8,223 nt of DNA from Armatimonadota bacterium (GTDB taxonomy: Bacteria > Armatimonadota > Zipacnadia > Zipacnadales > UBA11051): contig DPJP01000311.1 in NCBI GenBank assembly GCA_003542955.1, forward strand, positions 1 through 8,223, written 5' to 3'. The notes beneath the pieces were generated by a model that worked only from the letters and a program-made list of their open reading frames with translations, ran no database searches and had not been told where the DNA came from. Shown here piece by piece: positions 1 to 6,687 of this stretch. The translations under genes and the position numbers were made by a program. How positions within the stretch are numbered: the first letter of the stretch is position 1; each line of letters begins with the position of its first letter.

Positions 1-24
1 CGCTGCGGTGCGTTCGCCCTGCCC

Positions 25-894
25 CTACTCTGCTTGCTCATCCCGCATCTGCAGCGCCATCGCGTAGGCGTCGTTGCGCGATATGGGCGTCAGCGCCGTG
101 ATGACATCCGCGCATGCGCGCACCGGCATTCCCGCGGCCAGCATCTGCGCCAGGGCTGCGCGCACGCCCTGCTCGTCGGTCCCCACCGTCTCACGATCGC
201 GTCCGGCGCCGTCGATGACCACGACGAACTCCCCGCGCGGCTCGCAGGTCGCGAAGTGCTCTGACAGCGCCTGCACGGCCCCCCTGAGCGTCTCCTCGAA
301 GCGCTTGGTCAGCTCCCTGCAGACCACGCAGGCGCGCTCCGGCTCGATTGCCGCGACATCCGCGAGCGTGGAGGCAATGCGCGTGGGCGCCTCGTAGAAC
401 ACGACGGTCACGGGGGATGCGAGGGCACTCCGGAAGAACCCCTCGCGTTCATGGCCCTTCCGGGGGGGATAGCCGAGGAAGGCGAAGCGATCTGCGTTGA
501 AGCCGCAGATGGAGAGTGCCGCGGTGATCGCGCTCGGTCCGGGGATAGGGTAGACGGCGATACCCGCTTCGACGGCGGCTTTTACCAGTTCGGCGCCGGG
601 GTCGGAGATCGTCGGCGTGCCGGCATCGGTGATGTATGCCACGGTGGCCCCATCGCTCAGGCGCCGCACGATGGCATCCCGCTTGCCTGCGGTGCTGTCA
701 CCGTGGAAGCTCTCGGTGGGGGTGCCGATGCCGAAGGCCGACAGCAGCTTCGCGGAGCGGCGGGTGTCCTCGGAGACAACCAGGTCGGCTGCCCGCAGCG
801 CCTCGAGCGCGCGCTCGGAGATGTCGCCGAGGTTGCCGATGGGCGTGGCGACGATGAGCAACATGCCTGATGACGAGCCGCTCTCCGGCGTCAT
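25..894 (-). CDS. rsmI: 16S rRNA (cytidine(1402)-2'-O)-methyltransferase RsmI
   Basis: RsmI uses S-adenosylmethionine to 2'-O-methylate C1402 in the decoding centre of 16S rRNA; it is a cytoplasmic tetrapyrrole-methylase-fold enzyme. The 289-residue product shows the family signature in order: ATPIGNLGD near residue 16, EDTR at 42-45, DAGTPTISDPG at 90-100, PIPGPSA at 117-122, PPRKGHER around 143-150, FYEAPTR at 167-172, ELTKRFEE near 194-201 and RGEFV at 220-224. The C-terminal tail (LTPISRNDAYAMAL) resembles the small helical C-terminal module of RsmI. Length matches the family (about 280-290). The frame opens further upstream to 960, but that would overlap nadE and add residues unlike RsmI. 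The ATG at 894 has an AAGGGG 12 nt upstream; an inner ATG at 864 is the alternative. It starts 32 bp after the nadE stop, so co-transcription is likely. Function is secure; only the exact start is uncertain. Confidence 0.95.
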   Translation of the reverse strand: MTPESGSSSGMLLIVATPIGNLGDISERALEALRAADLVVSEDTRRSAKLLSAFGIGTPTESFHGDSTAGKRDAIVRRLSDGATVAYITDAGTPTISDPGAELVKAAVEAGIAVYPIPGPSAITAALSICGFNADRFAFLGYPPRKGHEREGFFRSALASPVTVVFYEAPTRIASTLADVAAIEPERACVVCRELTKRFEETLRGAVQALSEHFATCEPRGEFVVVIDGAGRDRETVGTDEQGVRAALAQMLAAGMPVRACADVITALTPISRNDAYAMALQMRDEQAE

Positions 895-906
895 GGCCCT
901 TATACG

Positions 907-912
907 CCCCTT
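907..912 (-). promoter_or_regulatory. Candidate Shine-Dalgarno for rsmI
   Basis: AAGGGG on the minus strand, 12 nt upstream of the ATG at 894. The spacing is somewhat long; a second AAGGG lies only 2 nt before the ATG (897-901). The inner ATG at 864 has only a GGAG about 17 nt away. This favours 894 as the start, but not decisively. Confidence 0.4.
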
Positions 913-926
913 GCGCGAGGTATCGT

Positions 927-1724
927 CTAGCGGGCGCCCCAGCACGCCGAGATGTCGCACGCGGGCGGCATGGTGCGCTTGAAGCTGTTGCGCTCCATGC
1001 GGGCAATGACCTTGCGAACGGCGTCGGCATCGACGACCTCGGATGCGACGGCGTCGGGGTCCTGCTGCAGGTCGAGCAGGTTGTAGAGGATCCAGTCGGC
1101 CTGCGCATAGGTCAGCCCGAGTTCACCCTCGTCGGTCTGGCCCTGCCACAGATCGGCGGACGGTGGCTTGTCGATAATCGCCTGCGGCACACCGAGATGG
1201 GCCGCCAGTTGGCGGACCTGCGTCTTGTAGAGGTTGCCGATGGGGACAATGCCCGCCGCCATGTCGCCCCACATCGTCGTGTAGCCCAGCATCGCCTCGG
1301 TGCGGTTGCCGGTCCCGATCACCATTGCGTGATGGATGGCGGCCATGTCGTAGATGATGCTCATCCGTTCGCGGGCCATCTTGTTGCCGCGCCGCAGCCC
1401 GCTCGCATCCGGGTAGCGCTCGAAGTAGGCATCGATCTGCGGGGTGATCTCGATCACCTCGAAGTCGATGCCGAGTTGCTCGGCGACCAGGCGGGCATGC
1501 GCCTGGCTGTCGGGGTTGCTCGTCGCGTAGGGCATGTTGTAGGCCCTGAAGCGCTCGGCGCCGATCGCGCGCGCGGTCAGGAAGGCGGAAACGGCCGAGT
1601 CAAGCCCGCCGGAGAGTGCTATCACTGCCCCGTCAAGCCCGGGACCGTCCACTGCCTGCGCTATGAATGCAGCAATCGTGTCCGTTGCGGCTTCAACGTC
1701 GATATGGAGCCTCGCGAGGTCCAT
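927..1724 (-). CDS. nadE: NH3-dependent NAD+ synthetase
   Basis: This enzyme makes NAD+ from nicotinic acid adenine dinucleotide, ATP and ammonia, the last step of NAD synthesis, in the cytoplasm. The 265-residue protein is the short, ammonia-using form: it has no N-terminal glutaminase (nitrilase) domain, so glutamine use would need a separate partner. The PP-loop SGGLDSAV is at 38-45. Other family motifs are MPYATSNPDSQAHA (64-77), GNKMARERMSIIYD (113-126), GTGNRTEAMLGY (137-148) followed by GD at 153-154, and KPPSADLWQGQTDEGELG (186-203), with the terminal KR..PP at 249-254. The ATG at 1724 has GGAGG 12 nt upstream. The gene lies 37 bp after the isomerase stop and 32 bp before rsmI, consistent with one operon. 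No key residue appears to be missing. Confidence 0.96.
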   Translation of the reverse strand: MDLARLHIDVEAATDTIAAFIAQAVDGPGLDGAVIALSGGLDSAVSAFLTARAIGAERFRAYNMPYATSNPDSQAHARLVAEQLGIDFEVIEITPQIDAYFERYPDASGLRRGNKMARERMSIIYDMAAIHHAMVIGTGNRTEAMLGYTTMWGDMAAGIVPIGNLYKTQVRQLAAHLGVPQAIIDKPPSADLWQGQTDEGELGLTYAQADWILYNLLDLQQDPDAVASEVVDADAVRKVIARMERNSFKRTMPPACDISACWGAR

Positions 1725-1762
1725 CGCTATCCACGACCTCCATGATACCGCAGTGTTATCGG

Positions 1763-3463
1763 CTACTGGCTCGGAATGGTGATCGGCATGCCACCGCCGA
1801 AGCCCGACTCGGACTGGTTCGCCATGAAGTCGTCGATCCAGGTCTGCTCCTGCTCGGCGAGGTCGGCCTTCTTCAGCTCCTCGAACTTCCCGCGCAGGCG
1901 CATGTGCATCATGTAGTTGCCCTGGGTGAATGCCGTTGCCCAGTCTGAGGCGCTCTTATACTCCTGGATAGCTCCATCGGTGTCGCCCTGCTTCTCCTTG
2001 AACTCCGCAAGTCGGAAGTGAGCCTGCGGGGAGCGGGCGCCGTACTCGTTGGTCGTTACCTTGCTGAGCAGGTCAACGGCTTCCTTCATCATGCCGGCTT
2101 CGTCGTACAACTGCGCCAGCTCATAGAGGGCGGTGATATTCTCCGGATCGAGCTTGATGGCGCTTTCGAGGTAGGCGATACCCTCGGTCTTGCTGCCCTC
2201 GTCGAGCAGGCTGTAGGCCTTCAGTTCGGGGTCGATAATCTCGATCTCGGCGTCGTCGCGGAGCTGCTTCTCGTACTGCTGCCAGACGCGCATCTTCTCC
2301 TGCGCCATGGCCTGCTCGCGATAGCTCTCCTTCTGGCTGTCGAAGTCCTCGGGCAGCTCCTGCCGCTTCTCTTCCACCTTGATGATATGGAAGCCGTACT
2401 CGGTCTCGACAATCTCGCTGAGCTTACCGGGCTCGGTCTCAAAGGCCGCCTTCTCGAACTCGGGGACCATGCGGCCGCGCTTGAACCAGCCGAGGTCGCC
2501 GCCGTCGGGGGCGCTGCCGAAGTCCTGGCTCTGCTCCTGGGCGAGCTTGGCGAAGTCGGCGCCGCCGTTGATGTCTGCAAGGAGCTTCTCGGCGAGTGCG
2601 CGCGCCTGCTGCTTGGCCTGTTCCTCTGATATCTTGGCCTCCAGCTCCGTCTTGGGCGCGTCATCGGAGGCAGCTTCGGTCTCGCCCTCGGCCTCGGGCT
2701 TCTCCTGCTCGCTATCGGGCTTGTCGTCGCCGGCGGCATCGGGCGTCTTCTCCGCCGCCTTCTCCTGCTCGGCCTTCTGTTGCATGTATTCGGGGGTAAT
2801 CAGGATATGGCGGGCCTTGACCTCGGTGAAGCTCTCCTTGAGCTGCTCGTCGGTCATTGTGACCTGCGCCTCGACCTGCTCCTGCAGCTTGTCGAACTGC
2901 AGTTGCTTCTTGATCGACTCGTCGTCGGGCAGGTTCTCGCGGATGCTCTCGTCGAGCTGCTCGAGCGACATGCTCTTGCGCTCGAGGTAGTCGCGCAGCG
3001 ACTTGGTGTCGGGGTACCGCTGCTGCTTGATCTCCTCGACCTTGCTGTCCCTGTAGGCCTCGATGTCGGCCTTGGTGACCTTGATGCGCTCGCGCTTGAC
3101 TGCGGCCTCCTTGAGATGGTTGTCGATGATGCTGTCGAGGATGGAGGTCTTGACGTAGCGCATCTGGGTCGCGTCGATGCCCTCGCCGAAATTGCGCTGA
3201 GCGATGTCCAGCGCCATCAGGTACTGCCCGCGCGTGATCGGCTTGCCGTCAATAGTGACCACATTGGCGGTGAGCTTCGCGGCAGGGCCCTCATCCGGCC
3301 CGCCGCCCTGCGGCCCGCCGAATGAGTAGTAGGTGCCCACCAGGAGAACGATGATGAGCAGGACGAACACAATCCCGGCGGGAGTGAGAAGGGCGAAGGT
3401 TCGCTTGCCCTTCCCGACCTTCAGCGGCTTGCCGAAGAACTTGCGCATACGCATGATCGACAT
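1763..3463 (-). CDS. Membrane-anchored parvulin peptidyl-prolyl isomerase with C-terminal TPRs (PrsA/PpiD/SurA-like)
   Basis: Probable extracytoplasmic folding factor that isomerises X-Pro bonds of exported proteins. A basic N-terminus (residues 1-21) is followed by one hydrophobic segment at about 23-45 with no obvious signal-peptidase site, so it should be an N-in membrane anchor as in PpiD. Residues 66-215 are a helical SurA_N-like chaperone region, rich in charged helices. The parvulin domain runs from ARHIL (217-221) to about 365, with likely active-site residues H219, D314, M332, F336 and H359, and motifs GGDLGWF (321-327) and YGFHII (356-361). It is split after its first strand by a low-complexity Glu/Lys/Ala/Asp/Pro segment at about 225-280. 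The tail (about 416-508) holds two to three TPRs, best seen at 444-472 and 480-506, and the protein ends in a short Gly/Pro-rich stretch. The start ATG has AAGGAG 11 nt upstream. It precedes nadE by 37 bp. No gene symbol is given because PrsA, PpiD and SurA homologies are not separable by eye. Confidence 0.9.
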   Translation of the reverse strand: MSIMRMRKFFGKPLKVGKGKRTFALLTPAGIVFVLLIIVLLVGTYYSFGGPQGGGPDEGPAAKLTANVVTIDGKPITRGQYLMALDIAQRNFGEGIDATQMRYVKTSILDSIIDNHLKEAAVKRERIKVTKADIEAYRDSKVEEIKQQRYPDTKSLRDYLERKSMSLEQLDESIRENLPDDESIKKQLQFDKLQEQVEAQVTMTDEQLKESFTEVKARHILITPEYMQQKAEQEKAAEKTPDAAGDDKPDSEQEKPEAEGETEAASDDAPKTELEAKISEEQAKQQARALAEKLLADINGGADFAKLAQEQSQDFGSAPDGGDLGWFKRGRMVPEFEKAAFETEPGKLSEIVETEYGFHIIKVEEKRQELPEDFDSQKESYREQAMAQEKMRVWQQYEKQLRDDAEIEIIDPELKAYSLLDEGSKTEGIAYLESAIKLDPENITALYELAQLYDEAGMMKEAVDLLSKVTTNEYGARSPQAHFRLAEFKEKQGDTDGAIQEYKSASDWATAFTQGNYMMHMRLRGKFEELKKADLAEQEQTWIDDFMANQSESGFGGGMPITIPSQ

Positions 3464-3474
3464 GGGTTACCCGA

Positions 3475-3480
3475 CTCCTT
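3475..3480 (-). promoter_or_regulatory. Shine-Dalgarno of the parvulin isomerase gene
   Basis: AAGGAG on the minus strand, 11 nt before the ATG at 3463. It supports that start over the in-frame ATGs at codons 4 and 6. A 9-bp GC hairpin ends three bases upstream of it. Confidence 0.75.
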
Positions 3481-3483
3481 GAA

Positions 3484-3515
3484 GCCGCGGGGCGGTAACA
3501 GGGCACCCCCGCGGC
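3484..3515 (-). promoter_or_regulatory. Strong GC hairpin abutting the isomerase ribosome binding site
   Basis: Perfect 9-bp inverted repeat: GCCGCGGGG at 3484-3492 pairs with CCCCGCGGC at 3507-3515, with a 14-nt loop. On the minus strand it is followed by TTC and then AAGGAG, not by a T-run, so it does not look like an intrinsic terminator for thiC. It could affect translation initiation of the isomerase or act as a processing or stability element. The structure is seen in the sequence; a role is inference, and strong GC pairing is expected fairly often at this base composition. Confidence 0.5.
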
Positions 3516-3517
3516 GA

Positions 3518-3540
3518 TGGCCGTAAACCGCGGACGGCCA
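3518..3540 (-). promoter_or_regulatory. Second hairpin in the thiC-isomerase gap
   Basis: Perfect 7-bp inverted repeat TGGCCGT (3518-3524) and ACGGCCA (3534-3540) with a 9-nt loop, immediately upstream of the RBS-proximal hairpin in transcription order. A weaker 5-bp hairpin (3580-3584 with 3591-3595) sits just after the thiC stop. The palindrome CCGCGG occurs three times in the gap (3485, 3509, 3528), allowing alternative pairings. No T-run follows either hairpin. Confidence 0.4.
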
Positions 3541-3602
3541 CTTGCGCGGCCGACCGTCAGAGTGTCGTCATCTGTCTCAGGCCCGGTGGAGGGCCCGGCA
3601 TC

Positions 3603-4886
3603 TCATCCTTCGCCCGAACGACTTGCGAGGTCGACCTTCATCGAGCAGAAGCGTCCGCACATCGAGCAGGCCTTCGGGTCGTGGCTCTCGCGCAGGCCGC
3701 GCACGGCGATGACTCGTCCGGGGTCGATGGCGAGCGTCCGCATCGTCTCCCAGTCCAGGTCAGCCCGTGCCCGGCTCATCGCGTCATCCCAGTCACGCGC
3801 CCCCGGCACTCCCTTGACGATGTCGGCGGAGTGCGCCGCGATGCGGCTCGCGATCACCCCATCCCACACGTCCTGGTCCTCCGGCAGGCCGAGGTGCTCC
3901 GCGGGCGTCACATAGCACAGAAAGTCCGCCCCTGCCGCAGCGCAGATGGCTCCGCCGATCGCGCCGGTGATGTGATCGTAACCCGGAGCGATATCGGTCG
4001 TCAGCGGACCCAGCACGTAGAACGGCGCGTCATGGCACAGACGCTTCTGCAGCACCACGTTCGCCTCGATCTGGTTGAGCGGGACATGCCCGGGCCCCTC
4101 GACAAACACCTGCACTCCGGCCCGGCGCGCCCGCACGACCAACTGCCCCAGCACCTCGGTCTCCGCGACCTGGGCTGCATCCGTGGCATCCGCGGTCGCG
4201 CCCGGCCGCAGCCCGTCACCGAGGCTGATGGCGGTCGAGTGCGCCCTGCATATATCGAGTACATCGTCAAAGCGCTCGTAGAGCGGGTTCTCCGCGCCCC
4301 TGATGCGCATCCAGGAGGCCAGCATCGACCCGCCGCGGCTCACGATCCCGCACAGGCGCGGGGCGCGGTCAAGCGCCGCCACCGTCTGCTGTGTCACGCC
4401 GCAGTGCAGCGTCAGAAAGTCGATCCCATCCGCGGCGTGTCGCTCAACGATGCCGATGATGTCGTCGCTTTGCACATCACCTACATCGCCCTCATCGCCG
4501 AGCGCGGCAATAACCTGGTAGATGGGGACTGTTCCCATGGCGACGCCGCAGGCGGCACGGATGCGCTTGCGAGTCTCGTCCAGGTCGCCGCCGGTCGAGA
4601 GGTCCATCACTGCATCAGCGCCTGCCGCCACGGCCACCTCGAGCTTGCGCAACTCGGCCTCGACGGAGGGGTAATCCGGCGACGTGCCGATGTTGGCATT
4701 CACCTTGGTGCGCAATCCGGCGCCGATGCCCATCGGTCTGGCGGGGCCATCCGGCGCGCCCATCACGACGATGGCGCCCAGGCGGAGCCCCTCGTAGACG
4801 GCCTCCGGCGAAGTCTTCTCATCCCGCGCGACGGCTTCGACGGTCTCGCGCGGGATGCTATCGTAGTCGTTCAGTTCGACACTCAT
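3603..4886 (-). CDS. thiC: Phosphomethylpyrimidine synthase ThiC (short form)
   Basis: ThiC is a radical SAM enzyme with a [4Fe-4S] cluster that rearranges 5-aminoimidazole ribotide into hydroxymethylpyrimidine phosphate, the pyrimidine half of thiamin. Motifs in the 427-residue product: MGIGAGLRTKVNANIGTS (52-69), MDLSTGG (94-100), TLHCGV (159-164), SRGGS (183-187), SLGDGLRPG (221-229), VEGPGHVPL (262-270), a GPLTTDIAPGYDHITGAIGG stretch (293-312) and a C-terminal cluster motif with C407, C410 and C414. It lacks the long N-terminal extension of the E. coli and B. subtilis enzymes, so it belongs to the short class. I chose ATG 4886, giving MSVELNDYDSIPRE; the frame also opens at a TTG at 4919, which has no ribosome site. 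The SD at 4886 is weak (GAGAG about 12 nt upstream). A strong promoter and structured leader precede it. An anaerobic hydroxybenzimidazole synthase (ThiC paralogue) is a less likely alternative; no cobalamin genes are nearby. Confidence 0.93.
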   Translation of the reverse strand: MSVELNDYDSIPRETVEAVARDEKTSPEAVYEGLRLGAIVVMGAPDGPARPMGIGAGLRTKVNANIGTSPDYPSVEAELRKLEVAVAAGADAVMDLSTGGDLDETRKRIRAACGVAMGTVPIYQVIAALGDEGDVGDVQSDDIIGIVERHAADGIDFLTLHCGVTQQTVAALDRAPRLCGIVSRGGSMLASWMRIRGAENPLYERFDDVLDICRAHSTAISLGDGLRPGATADATDAAQVAETEVLGQLVVRARRAGVQVFVEGPGHVPLNQIEANVVLQKRLCHDAPFYVLGPLTTDIAPGYDHITGAIGGAICAAAGADFLCYVTPAEHLGLPEDQDVWDGVIASRIAAHSADIVKGVPGARDWDDAMSRARADLDWETMRTLAIDPGRVIAVRGLRESHDPKACSMCGRFCSMKVDLASRSGEG

Positions 4887-4927
4887 GAGGCTATCAGCTC
4901 TCGTACGCACTTGCGGCAATGGTGAAC

Positions 4928-4970
4928 GGGGGCATGCAAATATGTCCGTGCCCCCGCCTCAGTCGCACGG
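4928..4970 (-). promoter_or_regulatory. thiC 5' leader with two competing hairpins
   Basis: Between the predicted transcription start (about 4992) and the thiC ATG lie two overlapping inverted repeats. Upstream in the transcript, CCGTGC and GCACGG pair (4965-4970 with 4946-4951). Downstream, GGGGGCA and TGCCCCC pair (4949-4955 with 4928-4934), a perfect 7-bp stem with a 14-nt loop. They share bases 4949-4951, so they cannot both form fully. No U-run follows the second stem. The conserved TPP-riboswitch elements (CUGAGA, and the CUGGAUAAUGCCAGCG-like 3' half) are absent. The pairings are observed; a regulatory role is inference. Confidence 0.45.
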
Positions 4971-4998
4971 CATCGCTTGGAACGAACTCAGGACACAT

Positions 4999-5027
4999 AT
5001 TATAGCCGCGCCGTATGCGCAATGCAA
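4999..5027 (-). promoter_or_regulatory. Sigma70-type promoter for thiC
   Basis: On the minus strand, a perfect -10 hexamer TATAAT (5004 to 4999) lies 17 bp downstream of TTGCAT (5027 to 5022), which matches four of six bases of the -35 consensus. Transcription would start near 4992, giving a leader of about 105 nt. The -35 lies only about 20 bp past the gltX stop, so thiC probably has its own promoter even if gltX transcripts read through. AT-rich sequence at this spot stands out against the GC-rich surroundings. Confidence 0.75.
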
Positions 5028-5047
5028 ACGCGCTGTCCGGCAACGGT

Positions 5048-6541
5048 TCACTCTGCGTCTCGCGGCGCCAGCTGCCCCGCGCGCGACAGCTCGGCCGTCC
5101 GGCGCAGGCGGGCGACCACGTCCTCGCGCGGGATCAGCTCCAGCAGGTGAAACAGGCTGGGCCCTACGGTGGTTCCCGTCACGGCCGCCCGGCACGGGTG
5201 GATGACTTTGCCGGCGCCGACGCCCAGCGTCTCCGCCAACTCGCGAACGGTGCCCTCGATGCTCACCGCATCCCATGCGCCAAGCGCCTCGAAGGCGTCT
5301 GCGAGCGCCTCGAGTGTAGCGGGCGTCTCCTCTTTGCTGAGCCACTTCTCGCGCGCCCGGTCCTCGTAGTCGTACTCATCGGTGAAGAAGTAGGCGGCCC
5401 ACTGCACGTAGGTGCTCAGCAGCTTGGCGCGCTCCTTCATCAGATCGACGACCCCGGCCAACCACTCCCACCGCTCTGGTGTGGGCTCGGCCTCCATGAG
5501 GCCGGCCTCGACCAGCCGCGGGTGCACGCGCCGGGCAAGGTCCTCGGGAGCCAGCTGCTTCATGTACTCCCCGTTGAGCCACTCGGCCTTCTTGATGTCG
5601 AATACCGAGGCGGCCTTCGAGCAGCCCTCCAGGCTGAAGGCCTCGAGTATCTCCTCCCGGCTGAGCACCTCCCGCTCATCACCCGGAGACCAGCCCAGCA
5701 GCGCGAGGATGTTCACCATCGCTTCCGGCAGGTACCCCAGCTCCTGGTATTCCATGATGCTGACCGCGCCGTGTCGCTTCGAGAGCTTCGTCCGGTCCTC
5801 GCCCAGAATCATCGGCAGGTGCGCGTAGCGCGGGTGCGGCAGACCGAGCGCCTCCTGCAGTTGCAGGTGTATCTGGGTGTTCGGGAGGTGCCCGTCGCCA
5901 CGGATGACATCGGTGATCCCCATCTCCGCATCGTCGACGACGACCGCGAAGTGGTAGGTTGGAAAGCCGGAGACCTTCATGATGACCGGGTCGCCACACA
6001 GGTCGTTGCCGTAGACGACCTCGCCTTGGATGCGATCGTGGATCACGGTGTTGCCGGTCCGCTTCATGCGCAAGCGGATACACGGCGTGCGCCCCTCCGT
6101 GACCATCTGCTCGCACTGGTGCTCGGTCAGGCTCTCGCACTTGCCGTCATAGCGGGGTGGCAGCCCGCGGGCGCGCATGATCTCCCGCCGCTGCTCGACC
6201 TCATCCGGCGTGCAGTAGCAGCGATAGGCCTTCCCGGCGGCGAGCAGTTCATCCACGTGCTTCTGGTATATGTCCAGGCGCTCGGACTGCACATACGGCC
6301 CGTACGGCCCGCCCCTGTCCGGGCCCTCGTCCCAGTCTATCCCGAGCCAGGAGAGGCCTCCGTAGATGACATCGAGAGCCTCGCGGGTCGAGCGCAGCTC
6401 ATCGGTATCCTCGATCCGCAGTACCACGTCGCCGCCGTACTTGCGGGCATACAGCCAGTTGAACAGCGCGGTGTGGGCATTGCCGACATGCATGCTCCCC
6501 GTCGGTGAAGGGGCAAAGCGGGTCCGTATCCTGTCTGACAT
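5048..6541 (-). CDS. gltX: Glutamyl-tRNA synthetase
   Basis: Class I aminoacyl-tRNA synthetase that charges tRNA-Glu with glutamate in the cytoplasm; in organisms lacking GlnRS it may also charge tRNA-Gln for amidation. The 497-residue product has RFAPSPTG (8-15) and the HIGH-equivalent HVGN (18-21), RIEDTD (42-47), a C-x-C pair (108, 110) with C135 resembling the zinc-binding insert, the RG.GH segment at 214-218, and the KMSKS-equivalent KLSKR (252-256). After this comes the anticodon-binding helical region with KKAEWLNGEYM (317-327). Length is typical. Start ATG 6541 gives a standard N-terminus, though the SD is weak. The 146-bp gap upstream contains only imperfect GC hairpins around 6575-6598 and no promoter or T-box that I recognise. 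The RGDGHLPNTQ segment deviates from the usual RG(E/D)DH..NTP form. Discriminating or non-discriminating specificity cannot be decided by eye. Confidence 0.95.
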   Translation of the reverse strand: MSDRIRTRFAPSPTGSMHVGNAHTALFNWLYARKYGGDVVLRIEDTDELRSTREALDVIYGGLSWLGIDWDEGPDRGGPYGPYVQSERLDIYQKHVDELLAAGKAYRCYCTPDEVEQRREIMRARGLPPRYDGKCESLTEHQCEQMVTEGRTPCIRLRMKRTGNTVIHDRIQGEVVYGNDLCGDPVIMKVSGFPTYHFAVVVDDAEMGITDVIRGDGHLPNTQIHLQLQEALGLPHPRYAHLPMILGEDRTKLSKRHGAVSIMEYQELGYLPEAMVNILALLGWSPGDEREVLSREEILEAFSLEGCSKAASVFDIKKAEWLNGEYMKQLAPEDLARRVHPRLVEAGLMEAEPTPERWEWLAGVVDLMKERAKLLSTYVQWAAYFFTDEYDYEDRAREKWLSKEETPATLEALADAFEALGAWDAVSIEGTVRELAETLGVGAGKVIHPCRAAVTGTTVGPSLFHLLELIPREDVVARLRRTAELSRAGQLAPRDAE

Positions 6542-6687
6542 TATCTACACCATTCCAATGCGTATTCAGTCTGTGGTTCCCGGGCGCGTGGGACCGGGCT
6601 GTGGGGTGCGAAGATGGCGCTCGCGTGTTCCCGAACGGAGCCGAGCCTGAATGTGCTGATCATTGACGGGTTTCTGACGGTCCGCGC

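Noticed and set aside
895..960. Longer rsmI start giving a 22-residue extension overlapping nadE
   Set aside because: The added residues are not typical of RsmI, and the ATG at 894 begins right after the nadE stop with a candidate ribosome site.
870..1745. Plus-strand 291-codon open frame opposite nadE
   Set aside because: Shadow of nadE; the minus strand carries the PP-loop and other NadE motifs.
3681..4925. 414-codon open frame on the plus strand opposite thiC
   Set aside because: Antisense shadow of thiC, caused by GC-biased third positions; no motif.
4887..4992. TPP riboswitch upstream of thiC
   Set aside because: Looked for because it is expected; CUGAGA and the conserved 3' half are absent (only CTGAGT and CTGAGG occur).
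4940..5000. Inverted repeat ATATGTCC / GGACACATAT flanking the thiC start region
   Set aside because: Imperfect (2-nt bulge), and one arm lies over the -10 and mostly upstream of the predicted transcription start, so it cannot pair in the transcript; weak as an operator.
5015..6508. 497-codon open frame on the plus strand opposite gltX
   Set aside because: It mirrors gltX codon for codon in a GC-rich genome; the translation is low-complexity Leu/Arg/Val/Ala with no recognisable motif, while the minus strand is clearly GluRS.
6542..6687. Promoter, terminator or T-box in the gap before gltX
   Set aside because: Only imperfect GC stems (6575-6595 and 6579-6598) and no T-run, -10/-35 pair or T-box sequence could be supported.
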